In this document: positions 13,025 through 24,652 of the stretch, piece after piece
Layout of the letters: each line of letters starts with the position of its first letter
How positions within the stretch are numbered: position 1 is the stretch's first letter
Assembly (NCBI GenBank): GCA_002633025.1
Contig: NMRB01002191.1
Span: forward strand, 46,003 to 110,002
Length of the DNA: 64,000 nucleotides
Reading direction: 5' to 3'
DNA from: Notospermus geniculatus
Lineage: Eukaryota; Nemertea; Pilidiophora; Heteronemertea; Lineidae
Position numbers and translations under genes: made by a program
The notes under the pieces: generated by a model
The model's database searches: none
The model's input: the letters and a program-made list of their open reading frames with translations, nothing else
What the model was told of the DNA's origin: nothing

Positions 13025-13373
13025 ATCTCCACAATCATACACCAGTCATAACAAGTAACGTCGACGAAGCTTATGCAGATGATGTAAAGATTATGTTCAT
13101 AACAACATACTGATCAATTTTGTCTTCAATATACATGTATTCATGAACCTTTGTACTATAACCTTCAACTTTCATGAAATCAAGTACCGGGTATGACGCA
13201 ACATTTATTATATTGCATAGATCTGCACGACAGGCCTATACTATGGACAGGCCGGTGAAGAAAGGCTTGACATACATGTAGGTTCTCCGCAATACCGTGT
13301 AGGTCTATCTCATCGCAGCCAAATGACAGAACTGACGAATGTATGTGACTGAGCGTTTCTGTCCTTGATAGGG

Positions 13374-14003
13374 CCCTTTCGAAAGTCGGCCATTTCGGCG
13401 CTGAGGGTAAAAACGAATGGGAAAATGCATTAAGTTTTGCCAGAAATTGCAGAAATAACTCGGAAACGCTTGAAATTTGGCAGACATGTTCGGAGGGCCA
13501 ATTAATTGAGAAATGTGTGAAAAAAATTGGGTGTCATCGATCAATTTTTGAAGATTTCTGCATTCAACTGAACAATAGAAGGTTTAAAGTGTCTGTTAAT
13601 CCACCTATTGTTCAGCTGTAGAAAATCACCAATTTCTCGAAAAATTTATCGATGACACCCAATTAATTTCTCACAATTCTCAATGGTTTGGCAATCACCA
13701 CATTTGTGCCAAAGGGGCTGTTCACTTTAGGCTCAATTGTACAATGTAAATCTAAGAATTACATTGCCCTGGCCTCTTTCTTGCTTATGTCATACTCCCC
13801 TCACGCCTGACTGCACAAGCCTCTACTAGAGAGTCTACTCAGGGCAATAGGCCAAAAATGTGGTTCTTGGGATTTTGTAAAATTGACCCTTAAGTGAACA
13901 GCCCCTTTCAAGCATTTCTGACAGTTGCAATTTCCGGCAAAACTTAATGCATTTTTCCCTTTCCCTTTACCCTCAGCGCCGAAATTGCCGACTTTCGAAA
14001 GGG
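13374..14003. mobile_element. CCCTTTCGAAAGTCGG MITE with two foldbacks inside
   Basis: The outer TIRs of about 60 bp (CCCTTTCGAAAGTCGGCCAT) are interrupted by one foldback at about 13497-13690 (GGGTGTCATCGAT arms) and another at 13711-13909 (AAAGGGGCTGTTCACTTTA arms). Confidence 0.85.
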
Positions 14004-14336
14004 GAGGAAGTGCTCTGACAGAAGTAGTAGCGGGAGAGAATCATCGTGATTGTAACTTCCAAGTTACCTGGATTACTTCAACGCCAATAACCATAGAATG
14101 ACGACAAGAAAATCGACGTCATCAAAAACTGGGACGAACAGGACACGACTAGACGCCAGAGATTGATTACACTTTTTATATTCCCCTCAGCAAAAAATCA
14201 GAAACAAAAATTAAAAGCAATATTAAAACGTATTGCTTGTATGCGTAATCAGTGATGGAACATCACGCTTCGTATAGGCTTGGAGGACAACGTGTTTTGA
14301 AGAACGTTGAGTGACAAAAGACCGACACATTGGTCT

Positions 14337-14536
14337 CATCCTAAAAACATCAGGGCCCGTATGCATAAAAGTGGAATAAGCTTATTCCAGGTGTAACCTA
14401 ACGTTATAACCTTATGTTAAACCTGGAATAAGCTTATTCCACCTTTATGCATACGGGCCCTGGGGTTCTTAGCGCTCGCTCTTGTGTGCGGTGACGAACG
14501 GAGCGAGCGCTAAGAACCCCTGATGTTCTGAGGATG
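14337..14536. mobile_element. CATCCT-end MITE with 9-bp duplication and nested palindrome
   Basis: The target duplication CATTGGTCT (14328-14336 and 14537-14545) flanks ends CATCCTAAAAACATCAGG. A second palindrome at 14353-14460 (GGGCCCGTATGCATAAAAGT arms) sits inside. The 9-bp duplication fits a MULE. Confidence 0.85.
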
Positions 14537-14668
14537 CATTGGTCTGTAACTTCTACGATCGCACTGTAGGCCTACTGCAAGCCATGCTTTCTGAATTTAC
14601 TCCCGCCGCTGCCTGAATTGCATGAATTTTGCAAATCGATGCATAGGCAAAAGTCAACAATCTCTTAC

Positions 14669-14908
14669 CTCAGGTCTAATGTACTCCAAGAGAGAATTCT
14701 GAGATTCGAATGAATGTCTTCTCGTCTTATTCCTGTCCATCATACCCTTTGCTTCCTCGACCAAGGACTGCTGATGATCACGCAGCATCCGCAACTCCTC
14801 AAGTCCAGCTAAACTAGCCTGCAGTCGCTCCCTCATCCTCGAGTTAGTCCTCCTTTGGGTCGAAGGGTCAGTCCCTTCTTTTACTGACATGATGCCTGGT
14901 GTCTTCAT
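14669..14908 (-). CDS. First coding exon of an unrecognised coiled-coil protein
   Basis: Eighty codons on the minus strand from ATGAAGACACC to GAG|GTAAGA, phase 0. The product is charged and helical: RMRERLQASLAGLEELRMLR, then a further helix, then a Ser-rich stretch with RRHSFES (a possible basophilic kinase site) and LLEYIRPE. Heptad-like leucines suggest a coiled coil. I do not recognise the family. The second Met (residue 7) has a better initiation context. Remaining exons should lie at lower coordinates, but none could be identified in the repeat-filled 14.6 kb there; the intron may run out of the window. Confidence 0.6.
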
Positions 14909-15868
14909 AAATACATCACAAAAATTGAAAAATCACAAAATTCACCGGGAATATTGTGATGCATGAACAAAAACGTGTCTTCCTACGATTCTCTGATGTT
15001 CAATGAAATTGGTGCTACTTGCCAAGAGAATCCGGTGGCGTCTATTCCATTAGGTCATGGCCTGATCAGCAGTGCCACTGTAAAAGTCCGCAACCATCCG
15101 TAATCGGTGACCACATCCGGTCTTTCGGGCTGCGTCGTCTGCTCATTGCAGAGCCCCAGACGTCAGTCCTGTGCTGCCGATGTTGTGCGATCAGCTGATC
15201 TCACCAGTGGTTCAAATTCGTTCGAACATTGGAACATGTAGGCCTACTCCTCTTTCTCTGGTGCCCATAGGCCTACGGTATCACGATGTTGGAGAAGGCC
15301 CGTCTTTGATCAGACACGTACACGTAGGACCCAATCCTGTCGGGTGATCGACGTCCTGCAAGCACCACATGAATTCGGAAGACTGAATGGGCTCGACGTG
15401 TGGCGGACCTCGCCACCAGGAAGTATACTATTAATGGCACACCCGGGTTGATTGTATCAGTGTAACCCTGATAGGATTATACGACGAGTATATTGAGAAA
15501 TTCGTTAGGCCTATGTCGTGCATCGCCCTAATTGGGCGCGAGGTTTGCTGGACAATTGGCTCGCCGAACCATGCAAGTAGGCCTATTTATGAGGCCAAAT
15601 TGCGACATGTTGTCAGTATGAAGCGTGACATTGAGGTGGTCCTACCAAAAGTACTTGTAATGTGTCTGTCAATAGAACTGCAGCGATAGGCCTAGATTAC
15701 AAAAAAATGCGATGTTGATATCTGTTACGGAATGTAAGGCGTAGATCTACCAATGTTTTACAAAGATATGAACTGTAGGCCTACAGTTAAAGTCCCAGCT
15801 TCATCCCGCGTCCAGCAGCATCAATTACTGGAAGCTAATGAGGAACCGGACGAACTAACGTCACGACG
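14909..15868. other. Upstream region of the minus-strand coiled-coil gene
   Basis: Probably holds the 5' UTR and promoter of the minus-strand exon at 14669-14908. No TATA box or other clear signal was found. TAGGCCTA words are frequent. Confidence 0.3.
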
Positions 15869-16183
15869 TGGCGCTGCGATCGATGTGACCGAAGTTTCTT
15901 TTTTCAACGTGATTTCCAGTCATTTCCATTAACTTCTGGCGTGAAATAAACCCTATTTTTTCGGTCGCATGACATTAAAATTTACACCATCTTGTCGCGG
16001 ATGAAAATTTCTAAAATCCCTTTGCTTTTTTCCTTAAAATAAAGAGGTAGGATGGCGATAACAGCAACGTCTTTGTCTCATTTTTTCCTGTAGAAAAATG
16101 TACAGCAGATTTTTTTCATGACGCAACGTCAACACATAAAACGACGTCAATGACGTCGGTTCGGTCACATCGATCGCTGCGCC
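15868..16183. mobile_element. MITE with GGCGCTGCGATCGATGTGAC ends
   Basis: Inverted ends of about 25 bp (GGCGCTGCGATCGATGTGAC), interior non-coding. Confidence 0.7.
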
Positions 16184-16510
16184 GACCAGTCGGGATAAAC
16201 GGCACGCGGGTTCTTCATTGGTTACGGTTTCAAGAGATGTGAAGATCAACAAAGGGTCCCTCAGAAAATTCCCTGATGAGATAGTGAATGATCAATCTGT
16301 GAAGTTGTTACTAAAGCCCAAAAGGTTCGTTCGATGTTCAAAATTTCGAAATTCAAATTCGACTTCGAAACCTCAGTTCGAAATTAAGTGCATGTCTTCG
16401 ACTTCGAAGTTCAAAACTTGACTTCGAATCTCCAATCAAAAGGTAGCTTTTTTATACGCCAATTACCAATGCTAAAATTAATGGTCTCCATGGCCATTGG
16501 CTGTGAGCAC

Positions 16511-16817
16511 GTATGTCAAGCCGTTTGTCCACGTATTCCCAAAACTAAATTTGGAAACTTAGTTTTTGCTCAGAAACTAAGTTTTTAGCCGCAAAAACTA
16601 AGTTTATGGCCGTACCATCCATAAACTGATATTTTGTCGAGCAGAATCTGGTTTTTGTTCAACTGACCTTGCAACTACAGTTCTGGAGTTGAAATAAGAG
16701 TTCCAAGAGCAAAACCCATGTTATGCCAGCAAAAAGTTTGTTTTTAGCACTGTAAACTAAAATTCCGGAGCAAAGACTTAGTTTATGGAATAAATGGACA
16801 AACCGCTTGCCATAAGC
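16511..16817. mobile_element. MITE with CAAGCCGTTTGTCCA ends
   Basis: Imperfect TIRs (TGTCAAGCCGTTTGTCCAC, and TGGACAAACCGCTTGCCATA on the right). The interior repeats AAACTAAGTTT words. The same terminal word occurs near 45863 and 48412. Confidence 0.6.
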
Positions 16818-17290
16818 AAGAGCATCTCAAACGATGACGAACAGTTCAATCCACCCGGCGGTTGCCCATTTGGCGCACGATCCTTCCGCGCAATCGGCCG
16901 TGACACCAGTGCCATCTATCAGCAGTAGCACGAACTAAAGAAGGCTGAACATTTCTGATGTAATGCCGATCAGAGGCCACGATAGATACGAAGCCGATAT
17001 TATCGATTCACGCTGCCTCATATCAAAGATCACCGCTGAAAGCGTTGCTAGGTATAATATGTAGAAATTGCAATTGAAACCTAACCTTGAATCGATACGC
17101 GTTAGAATGCTATCCATACGACCATGAGTCGTGCCCGATGAGACCACGCCCTCTTCATGATGTAAAACATTACAGATAGATTCGTGTGCAAGGAGGCAGG
17201 TAAGCAATGATGCATCAGTAGAGTTTGTCTCACATGTGGGTACTAGATATTACGTGCTCAATTTTTGTTTCCTTTGCTTCGATGAGTTTC

Positions 17291-17297
17291 TATAAAA
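17291..17297 (+). promoter_or_regulatory. TATA box of the four-pass membrane protein gene
   Basis: TATAAAA lies 107 bp before the ATG, with an ATTGGTC (inverted CCAAT-like) word about 25 bp further on. Spacing would place the start site near 17320. Inference from motif only. Confidence 0.45.
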
Positions 17298-17397
17298 CAA
17301 GCAAGCTAAACCTTTCTATTGGTCAAAGCTTGGTGGGGAGATTTTAATAGGACACTGGGTTCGAACTCAGTGATCGACATTTCGCGCAAAAGCAGTG

Positions 17398-18072
17398 ATG
17401 GATTACAGGAATGACCAGTCGCCATTGTGGCATCACCACGGACCTGCACAGCGTCATGTGCCGGACGCTCTGCCTGCACGACAGGCTAAGCTGCCCCATG
17501 ATCTTCACCGGCCCCAGCACGCCCAGCACCTCGGTCACCAACAGACTAGACCCGCGCCGTACGGTCACTATCTGCCGCATGCACAGCCAACATCTGGCTC
17601 GGGTGGTCATGACAAGCACTTCCCACCGACACAAAATATGGAGTACTGGAATGATCCGCGGCCGATTGTTCATGGACAAACTTTGGAGGTTGACCAAACG
17701 TACGTCTACGACCCAAGAGCGCAGAACCAAACTCAGCATGCACCGTCTTACCAACCTGACAACGACCCTGAACATCAACATCTCCAGGTACAACCACGGC
17801 CTCGAGACCCGAACGACTTCTCGGTGAGAGACGCCAAGATACCAGGACTTTCGTTGATCATTGCTTCCCTTATCAACGTCATTTGTTTCTCTATCCTACT
17901 CTGGACATACACCAGGATTGCCCCCGTTTTGATGGTGGAAATGATTTTGGCGATGTCATTTTACGGTGCCGTCGGCGTGCTTGGTGTGATTTGTTCTGTC
18001 CGATCGCAAAGGAATCTTACCATTGGACTCATTGTCATTGCATCGATAACCTTGGGTGTGTCAGGATTCCAG
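17398..18072 (+). CDS. Four-pass membrane protein, exon 1 (N-terminus, TM1-TM3)
   Basis: The first coding exon, 225 codons, ends at TTCCAG|GTAAGA in phase 0. Residues 1-140 are rich in His, Gln and Pro with several Tyr and no signal peptide, so probably cytosolic. Three hydrophobic segments follow at about 149-171, 176-200 and 206-227. Together with exon 3 this gives four spans with both ends inside, like CD20/MS4A or related tetraspan families, but no family signature is decisive. A TATA box lies 107 bp upstream of the ATG. The upstream GTG at 17395 is not a plausible start in an animal gene. Confidence 0.75.
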
Positions 18073-18457
18073 GTAAGAGCAAGCTTGTTGTCTTTCGAAG
18101 CTTTTTTCTTATCACACAAAGTTTTTCAAATACCAAAGCCAAAAATTACCATGATTGTGTCAAATCTCAGTGCCAAGGCCCGATTCCAAGCCAAAGCCGC
18201 AAGGCCAAGCTTTTACTTGGCAAGGAGAAGCACAAGCCAAAGAATTTGGTCAGAAACATATTCATAATCAATTGCTTAACCTAATGACCTTTTCTTATAA
18301 AGCCAAGCAAGATTTTCTATCTGATGAAGCTAATGCTCGCGAGACAAAGCTTCTGCTAATTAGGGAGTTGCTTGTTCTATGAAGCAAAAGCAAAATTTTA
18401 TAACTACCTCTTCAAAAGCCCAGAAAAAGCAAATGCTAGTTTTTATGAATTCGGTCC

Positions 18458-18583
18458 ATTGGCTGGTATTCATAAAAGTTAGTAAACGCTTTTACTTAAG
18501 ATCTGCACAGCAGTGACCAATGTAAATGTACTGCAAAACTTGAAGTAAAAGCATTTGCTACCTTTCATAAATATCAGCCAATA
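18458..18583. mobile_element. TTGGCTGGTATTCATAAAAG MITE in intron 1 of the four-pass gene
   Basis: Same family as 8451-8566. Its right end lies about 13 bp before exon 2, so it forms the upstream side of the acceptor. Confidence 0.85.
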
Positions 18584-18595
18584 TCTTCTTTTCAG

Positions 18596-18682
18596 ATTGT
18601 ATTGAACGCCAGTATAATTCAGGAACATGACGCCACCAGACATCGGTATCGTTGGCCTCCCACGTTTCATTTCCGATCAGCG
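18596..18682 (+). CDS. Four-pass membrane protein, exon 2 (TM3-TM4 loop)
   Basis: An 87-nt exon between TTCTTTTCAG and GCG|GTAAGC, phase 0 on both sides, joining exons 1 and 3 without a frame change. It encodes 29 residues starting IVLNASIIQEHD. The NAS sequon would lie in the TM3-TM4 extracellular loop. A MITE ends about 13 bp before the first base, so the polypyrimidine tract abuts transposon sequence. An antisense ORF across the exon also looks protein-like, so the call rests on splice sites and matching phases. Confidence 0.6.
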
Positions 18683-18874
18683 GTAAGCAAGGGTGTTTTG
18701 TCATGGCAATCGCACAGGCGGTGATTGACATTGCCACATAATTACCGAAGAGGCAGAGCGTCACACACATTGTAACTCCTCAACATTTCTAAGTGGAACA
18801 TAACCAACATCTCTTCTCTAAATCATCCGAACGGAGCAAACATTGCTCGATGCACCAAAATCAGGTTCCATGCG

Positions 18875-19248
18875 TGTTGCGTGCGCGTAGCCCATTTACG
18901 GAGGGGCGCCCCCATTTTTTCAAATGTCAAATTTTTTACCGAATCCAACGACAAGAAGCATATAAAGCAATGGCTTCTTCCTTCCGTAAACGGACTACGA
19001 ACACGCAATGCATATATGGATAACCTGCTTAAAGCGGGGTTCAATGACACACGAATCCGGCCGGTTTCCGGTCTCCGTTTGCCCCAAAATTTTCCGGAGA
19101 CGACAGCGCAAAAGCCCATGCATTTGATCGATTTTAATGAACCTGGAGCCATGTTCCTGAAGCCATCGTTAGGTTAACGATGTCGTTAAAACTGGGAAAA
19201 TGCATAACGACATCGTTAACCTAACGACGGCTTCGGGAACATGGCTCC
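18875..19248. mobile_element. Two foldback MITEs in intron 2 of the four-pass gene
   Basis: The first spans 18875-19008 (TTGCGTGCGCGTAGCCCATT arms). The second spans 19145-19248 (GGAGCCATGTTCCTGAAGCC arms, nearly perfect). Confidence 0.75.
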
Positions 19249-19499
19249 TGAATCGTACAAAATCCATGTGCCAATGAACTCCTCTTTAGACAGAGTTTGG
19301 CGATGGTGGAGAAAAAGCATTCTGGCCCTACCATTGGTGCTGTCATCTATACTAGGATCCGATCGTCTGCAAGACTTTCCTCTAACGCTTGGCCACCAAA
19401 ACGTTTTGGATAGAAAAGAGGAGGCCCAGTCGGGTGTTGGTCCACTAGAAGGCAGCACTCTCTGCGATCTAAAAATGATGGATGAGAAAGAAAATAATA

Positions 19500-19879
19500 G
19501 TGAGGTTCCGCAAATCTGCCGAAACACGAAGTACGAAATACGAAATTCAACTTCATTTACAGGACCTACATGTAAGTTATTTCTGGAGATGGTTGATACT
19601 GCAAATGTCGCTGCTGCCAGTGTCTTTTAGCGCATCATGTAAGACCAAGGGAGTTATTGTACATCTTGAATTTTCCACTTCGTACCAACGAAGTGGAAAC
19701 GAAAGATTAATTTCAAAGTTTAACACACCGTAACTCTGTCGGTCTAACGTCATACGCTAAAAGACGCTGTTGCAGCAGGCGAATTTTGTGGTACATCTCC
19801 TGAAATACCTTACGTCACGGAAATGAAGTCCAATTTCGTATTTCGCACTTCGTGTTTCGTCAGATTTGCGAAGCCTCAC
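19500..19879. mobile_element. GTGAGG-family MITE in intron 2
   Basis: 380 bp, TA on both sides, ends GTGAGGTTCCGCAAATCTG and the complement; same internal structure as 11249-11643. Confidence 0.9.
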
Positions 19880-19990
19880 TATTTATTAACCTGAAATTAC
19901 CAACCACCAATTCAATCATTCACTGAACATTGAAAACGTGAAGGATCATCTAATTTTTCCATAATGCTGCCATCACGATTTTTGTTACAG

Positions 19991-20260
19991 GAAACAATCA
20001 CGCCCCTAGTCAACGAAGTCGTGGGCTGGTTCGCTTTCATCTTGTGCGTCATCCTTATCATACAAGCCAGCAAGGTGACCTGTTGTCGCTTCCCTCGGCG
20101 GAGAAATAAGAAAGAAAACGTCGCCACATACGCAAAAGAGAGTCTTGACGCCCCTGCGGACGGATGGTCAATGCAACGTGGACCGGAGTCCATGGAGACC
20201 CTTTATACCTCACCTAGTCTGGCCACGATTGATGCTAGCCTTCGTGTCACTACTATATGA
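19991..20260 (+). CDS. Four-pass membrane protein, exon 3 (TM4 and C-tail)
   Basis: After TTTTTGTTACAG, 89 codons and a TGA complete a 343-aa protein. They encode TM4 (GWFAFILCVILIIQ, about 266-279) followed by CC and a basic RFPRRRNKK stretch typical of a cytosolic juxtamembrane segment. The Ser/Thr-rich tail has two Tyr (ATYAKE, ETLYTSP) that could be phosphorylated or act in sorting. The CC pair is a possible palmitoylation site (inference). A MITE starts 2 bp after the stop. Confidence 0.75.
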   Translation, partial: ETITPLVNEVVGWFAFILCVILIIQASKVTCCRFPRRRNKKENVATYAKESLDAPADGWSMQRGPESMETLYTSPSLATIDASLRVTTI

Positions 20261-20262
20261 TT

Positions 20263-20690
20263 GGTTAGTGATAAAACCCGGAATCAAACGAAACGAAATG
20301 AAATCATCGAAATGGGACTCGCAAGGAATTTGAGAATTAACGTAGGCCTAATTAAATTGCAGACGTATGCTTCCGCCTTGAGATTGGCGTTCTTTTCGAC
20401 ATGGGCCTACCACACAAAATCAAATTGAATTACCGGTATTATTTTAAAATCAATCAGAATCACCATGTACGAAATTCCCTTCGGTGCTCCTCAATTTATC
20501 ACCAGTTTTTGTTCTGCGTTTTCTTCACTCAGTCGGCTGGTGCATAACGCAAACGTCAATGTCGGAAGAGATACGTTAACCACTTAAGGAACAAACAATA
20601 AGACAATAAAACGAAAACAAAATGGTTGCAAATCATGCCCATTTCGATGATTTCATTTCGTTTCGTTTCGTCCCGGATTTTATCACTAAC
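20263..20690. mobile_element. GGTTAGTGATAAAACCC MITE abutting a stop codon
   Basis: TIRs of about 50 bp (GGTTAGTGATAAAACCCGGA) with runs of the five-base word CGAAA. It starts 2 bp after the TGA of the four-pass gene and contains AATAAA. An opposite-orientation copy is at 22237-22676. Confidence 0.9.
20605..20610 (+). promoter_or_regulatory. AATAAA polyadenylation signal inside a MITE
   Basis: A canonical AATAAA lies about 345 bp after the stop codon of the four-pass protein gene, wholly within the MITE at 20263-20690. It is the first one seen downstream, so the element may supply the gene's 3' end. Use is not shown by sequence alone. Confidence 0.4.
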
Positions 20691-21507
20691 CTATATGATG
20701 TTGTGCACGTGCACGCAGTTGTTGAATCAGAATCAACGGACTGAAGCAGCAGCACTGAACTGTATACATAGCAACTGGAACTGGAGAACCATATATCACC
20801 TTCTCTGCGTGGCCACTCTTGATGCTATATTACATGTATGTATGATATCGCGTGCACGACAGCAATTCATGGACTGAAACGCCGTCTCCATGGTAGCAGA
20901 TTGGACTGTGTACACTGCAACTGCAATTAAACATGCTAACAATTTCATAGAAAAACGTGAAATCGATGCTACCTTTTTGCTTGAAGAAAATATGAATTGT
21001 TTTCAGTCGCCATTTGCAGTGCGCTTCCTTTTGGCTACCGCCCCCTTAAAAAACAACATATTTATGTTGTTTTCTTCAGGTTCAGCTGGTTCCGCTATTT
21101 CCGCTAATTCGACATGGCCGTTGATTGGGGCCGGGTAGTACCACTTTTCTCATTTTGATTCATCAAGGGGAACAAGTCATGCGCAACGATCACCACGGAC
21201 AAACTGACCTTATTTCCCGGCAGTTCGAAAACGCCGAACCGCCGAACTTGGTACGCAGAACTCTACCCCAATTTCGAAAAGACAGAACCGTAACCATTTT
21301 TTTCAAAATCGCCTAAATTTGTGATTTTATGTTCCTATCAGGCTTCGAACATGTCAACTTTGTCTTGTCTGTTCACACAACAGCAAAATGTGTATCGTGT
21401 AGGCCGTGATTCATTTAAAGTAGGCCTATCGTCTATAACTATTCCTATTACCTTTCAGACAATGATCGTGATTTCAAAGGTGTATCCAAAATGAGGTTTA
21501 TTTGGAG
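20691..21507. other. No gene recognised
   Basis: A 70-bp segment at about 21147-21219 (with CAACGATCACCACGGACAAA) recurs nearly unchanged at 22750-22818, an unexplained short duplication. Confidence 0.4.
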
Positions 21508-21833
21508 ATGTGTTACAAATAGTTTTGTAAAAATGTTGCAGTTTGTAAAAGGTTCACGTTTTATAAAACCTGTTGTTTTTTATTTAAAAAATGTGCATTT
21601 TATGGAAATAGTCGATGACTGTTTTACAATTTTCCTTACCTATCGAAAATTTTACCAAAGTGGGTGTTCAGTTTTACACATCTAGGGTACGATTTTACGA
21701 TTTGCGGGCGGTGTTTTTACAAAATTCGGCAAAATGCACACTTTTTAATAAAAAGACAACAACAGGTTTTATAAAACGTGAACATTTTACAAATCGCGAT
21801 GTTTTTACGAAACTATTTGTAACAAGCTGTCGC
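21508..21833. mobile_element. Long-arm AT-rich foldback
   Basis: Arms of about 90 bp at each end share words such as GTTTTATAAAACCTGTTGTT in inverted order. Non-coding. Confidence 0.75.
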
Positions 21834-22236
21834 CAGTGTGTTTGCTTGCTGAACGAACAGTGATTCACTGTTTTAAAGCTTAGTGATGTAGTCGTTACCT
21901 CTCTATCGATGAGGTTCCCTCGAACCCCGCTGTTCAATACGAGCTAAATAAACACAGTATTTGACATCAGAGGACTGATTTTTTTTTTTGTGAACGTTAC
22001 TTAGAGCTTGATTGTTGCACTTGTACCAGTAGGTACATGTAGCATACCTCGGGCACGAAGTATCTATTTGCATCAGTTATTCTAAAGAACCCCTCTCGGA
22101 TATACATACTACATACTATCACTTCCTCGTTCATTTTTTCCACATTTTATCACTAGGAGTTGTTTCGTAGTTTTTCTCACGGTTTAACATTCGGAAGATC
22201 GAAGATCCACATTGGAATAGGTATATAATATTCAGG

Positions 22237-22676
22237 GGTTAGTGATAAAACCCGGAACGAAACGAAACGAAATAAAATCATCGAAATGGGCATGATTTGC
22301 ATCAATTTATTTTCGTTTTATTGTCTTATTGTTTGTAATGTAATAACGATATGTAAGTGGTTAACGGAGAATCTGCTCCGATGTTGACACTTGCTTTATG
22401 CACCAACCGAATAGTGAAGAAAACGCAGCACAAAAACTGGCGGTAACTTGAGGAGCACCGAAGGGAATTTCGTGGATGATGATTCTGATTGACGTTTTTA
22501 TTCGACATACCACAGAAAATCAAATTGAATTATTATTTTAAAATCAATCAAGGCGGAAGCATACGTCTGCAACATAATGACACTTAATTAGGCCTACGTT
22601 AATTCTCAAATTCCTTGCGAGTCCCATTTCGATGATTTCATTTCGTTTCGTTTCATTCCGGGTTTTATCACTAACC
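22237..22676. mobile_element. GGTTAGTGATAAAACCC MITE, inverted copy
   Basis: The second copy of the element at 20263-20690 in opposite orientation, with the word ATATTCAGG at both flanks. Confidence 0.88.
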
Positions 22677-23469
22677 GGATATTCAGGGCCTATATATTAT
22701 AGGTATACCGTAGTTACGAAGGCTGTTGATGCGACATTGCACCTTCTTTCATTTTGATTTATCAAGGGGAACAAGTCATGCGCAACGATCACCACGGACA
22801 AACTGACCTTATTTCCTAAATGCATAAGTGTGAGATTTCGAATAGCAAGAATATCCAAAAGGCCTATGGAATTTAACGGACCAACAATAGCGTATGTTTA
22901 TATGCTTTTCTACCCCTGGTGTATCCGCGGGCATTCAATTCAACAGAGGTCATCGACTGACTCCAATAATTTGCAAGAAGAACCAAACATAAATCGCAAA
23001 TTTAAGCCACGATATGACAATTTGACATAAAAAAAACAACAAGTCTATGCAAGAGTTGTTCGTGCCATCCAACCACATTTTGATATATTAATGAGGATTT
23101 TATAGGATTAAATATGAATGAGCTAGACCGAGCGTCCTAACTCGGATATCATTAAGCCTTGTTATTGATGCATGCCACTAATGTTGTGTGCTTATAAAAT
23201 CACTGACGACCAGCGGGAGCCCTGCCTGGATCTGCTTCCGAGAGGGTGTTGTTAGACCCGACCTTGGGGCAGATAGTGTTGTGACGTTTAAGTGTGAAGA
23301 CGTCCCCTATACATGTAGCTTGGCATATCGCGTTTGGCTGTTTCATGTAGATTTCAGGAGTGGCACATTCACTGCAATGGGACTGAAAATAAGGTAGGCG
23401 ACGTGGATCACACGTAGAATTGATCTGCTAAACAGCTGTTGGTCATGAAGGAAGCCTCAGTCTTAAGGG
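22677..23469. other. No gene recognised
   Basis: Contains the second copy of the 70-bp segment (22750-22818) and otherwise only unsupported short ORFs. Confidence 0.35.
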
Positions 23470-23828
23470 GCTTACAGGTCGACATTGCGTCTTGAAGCAA
23501 CTCGCGGCAACTAGCTTTCCGGCGATGGAGGTAACTCGGAGTGACTGATCAGTTGACGATTTTGTCGACCTGAGCGCGCTTGCGTCTCCGAGCAGCTGAC
23601 GGATCCGCTCGTTGCCGCCAGTTGCTTCGAGTTGCCCATGTTCTACTTTTCCGAGGGCATGGAAGCCCGCATAGAAGACACGCTGTCGACATGAGCGTGC
23701 TGTTCGAGGTAACTGCCAGTTGCTCTGAGCTCCTCCCAATCACTGAAATGTCGACCTGCGCGTGGTAGTTTTTTGATCTGCAACGGATCCGTCGCGTTGC
23801 TTCCAAGACCCAATGTCGACCTGTAGGC
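23470..23828. mobile_element. CTACAGGTCGACATTG MITE, copy upstream of the hydroxylase
   Basis: TIRs of about 30 bp (CTTACAGGTCGACATTGCGT). Interior words such as CAACTCGCGGCAACT match the copy at 25633-25909. Confidence 0.85.
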
Positions 23829-24652
23829 ACCTGTAGAATGGGGATTTGCAGAGCAGTAAACCGATTGAGATTCCAAGTCCGTTGACCATGCTTCAACTGT
23901 GCGAACGGACGATGAATCAGGCATGTCGCTGATCCGCAATACTTTGGCAGACCTCTTGTCCCGAGGGTGGAGCTAAAATGTAGTCCAAACCCGAGGCGCT
24001 TCGCCGAGGGTTTGGACGGAATTTTTGCTCCACCTGAGCGGGTTTGGTGTCGCAACCAAGACCCTCCGCCTCGGGTTTAATTTCTATTCTAAAATACCTC
24101 AAACTAAACATAGTATACATAGGTTAGGTGCAGTTTGATTGCAATAATAGGCCTAGGATATCAGGGAGGACGCTCCGTCGATGACGCGACATCACTGAAT
24201 CACGCACTGTGTGTACAAACCTGTACATCGTGCCTACATCGTGTACATCTGCGTGCAGCGCTAGCAGCAAGCTGCAGGAGTCGAAATGAGGTCGCAGGGC
24301 GCTTTCTTCAACGGATTATCCGCAGGAAATGCACCTGATGGTACAAAACCTCGTTGGGATAGGTCACTGAGTATCCACCTGGCCGACATTCGCTGCACTA
24401 CCTCGCTGAATGCTCGAAGCGAGAAATGTTGGACGCCAGACGCCATTGTTGAAACACAGAGCGAGGGTCTTGGTTGTGTCACCCAGACCCGCTGCATTCA
24501 GAATGAGGCTAATGCATTATCCATTTGAAACATACGCACGAGATACCAAGGTATTTTAGAATTCGTGACCATTGCTAAATCTCGCCCGTCTCAACTTGTG
24601 TATTTGCAGGTTTCCACGAACCAACTGGACCAGTACTCGGGCGGACACCATC
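23829..24652. other. Region 5' of the hydroxylase gene
   Basis: An acceptor-like TATTTGCAG ends at 24609, suggesting a 5' UTR exon boundary. No TATA box was identified. Confidence 0.35.

Noticed and set aside
16935-17207. Hydrophobic 90-aa minus-strand frame that looks receptor-like
   Set aside because: No recognisable motif; it lies just upstream of the plus-strand promoter and has no supporting splice sites.
17355-17375. B-box-like GGGTTCGAACTCAG before the four-pass gene
   Set aside because: No A box at the right distance and no tRNA fold; probably chance within the 5' UTR.
23549-24055. 168-aa minus-strand frame beside the hydroxylase
   Set aside because: Much of it is the CTACAGGTCGACATTG MITE, whose second copy does not keep the frame.
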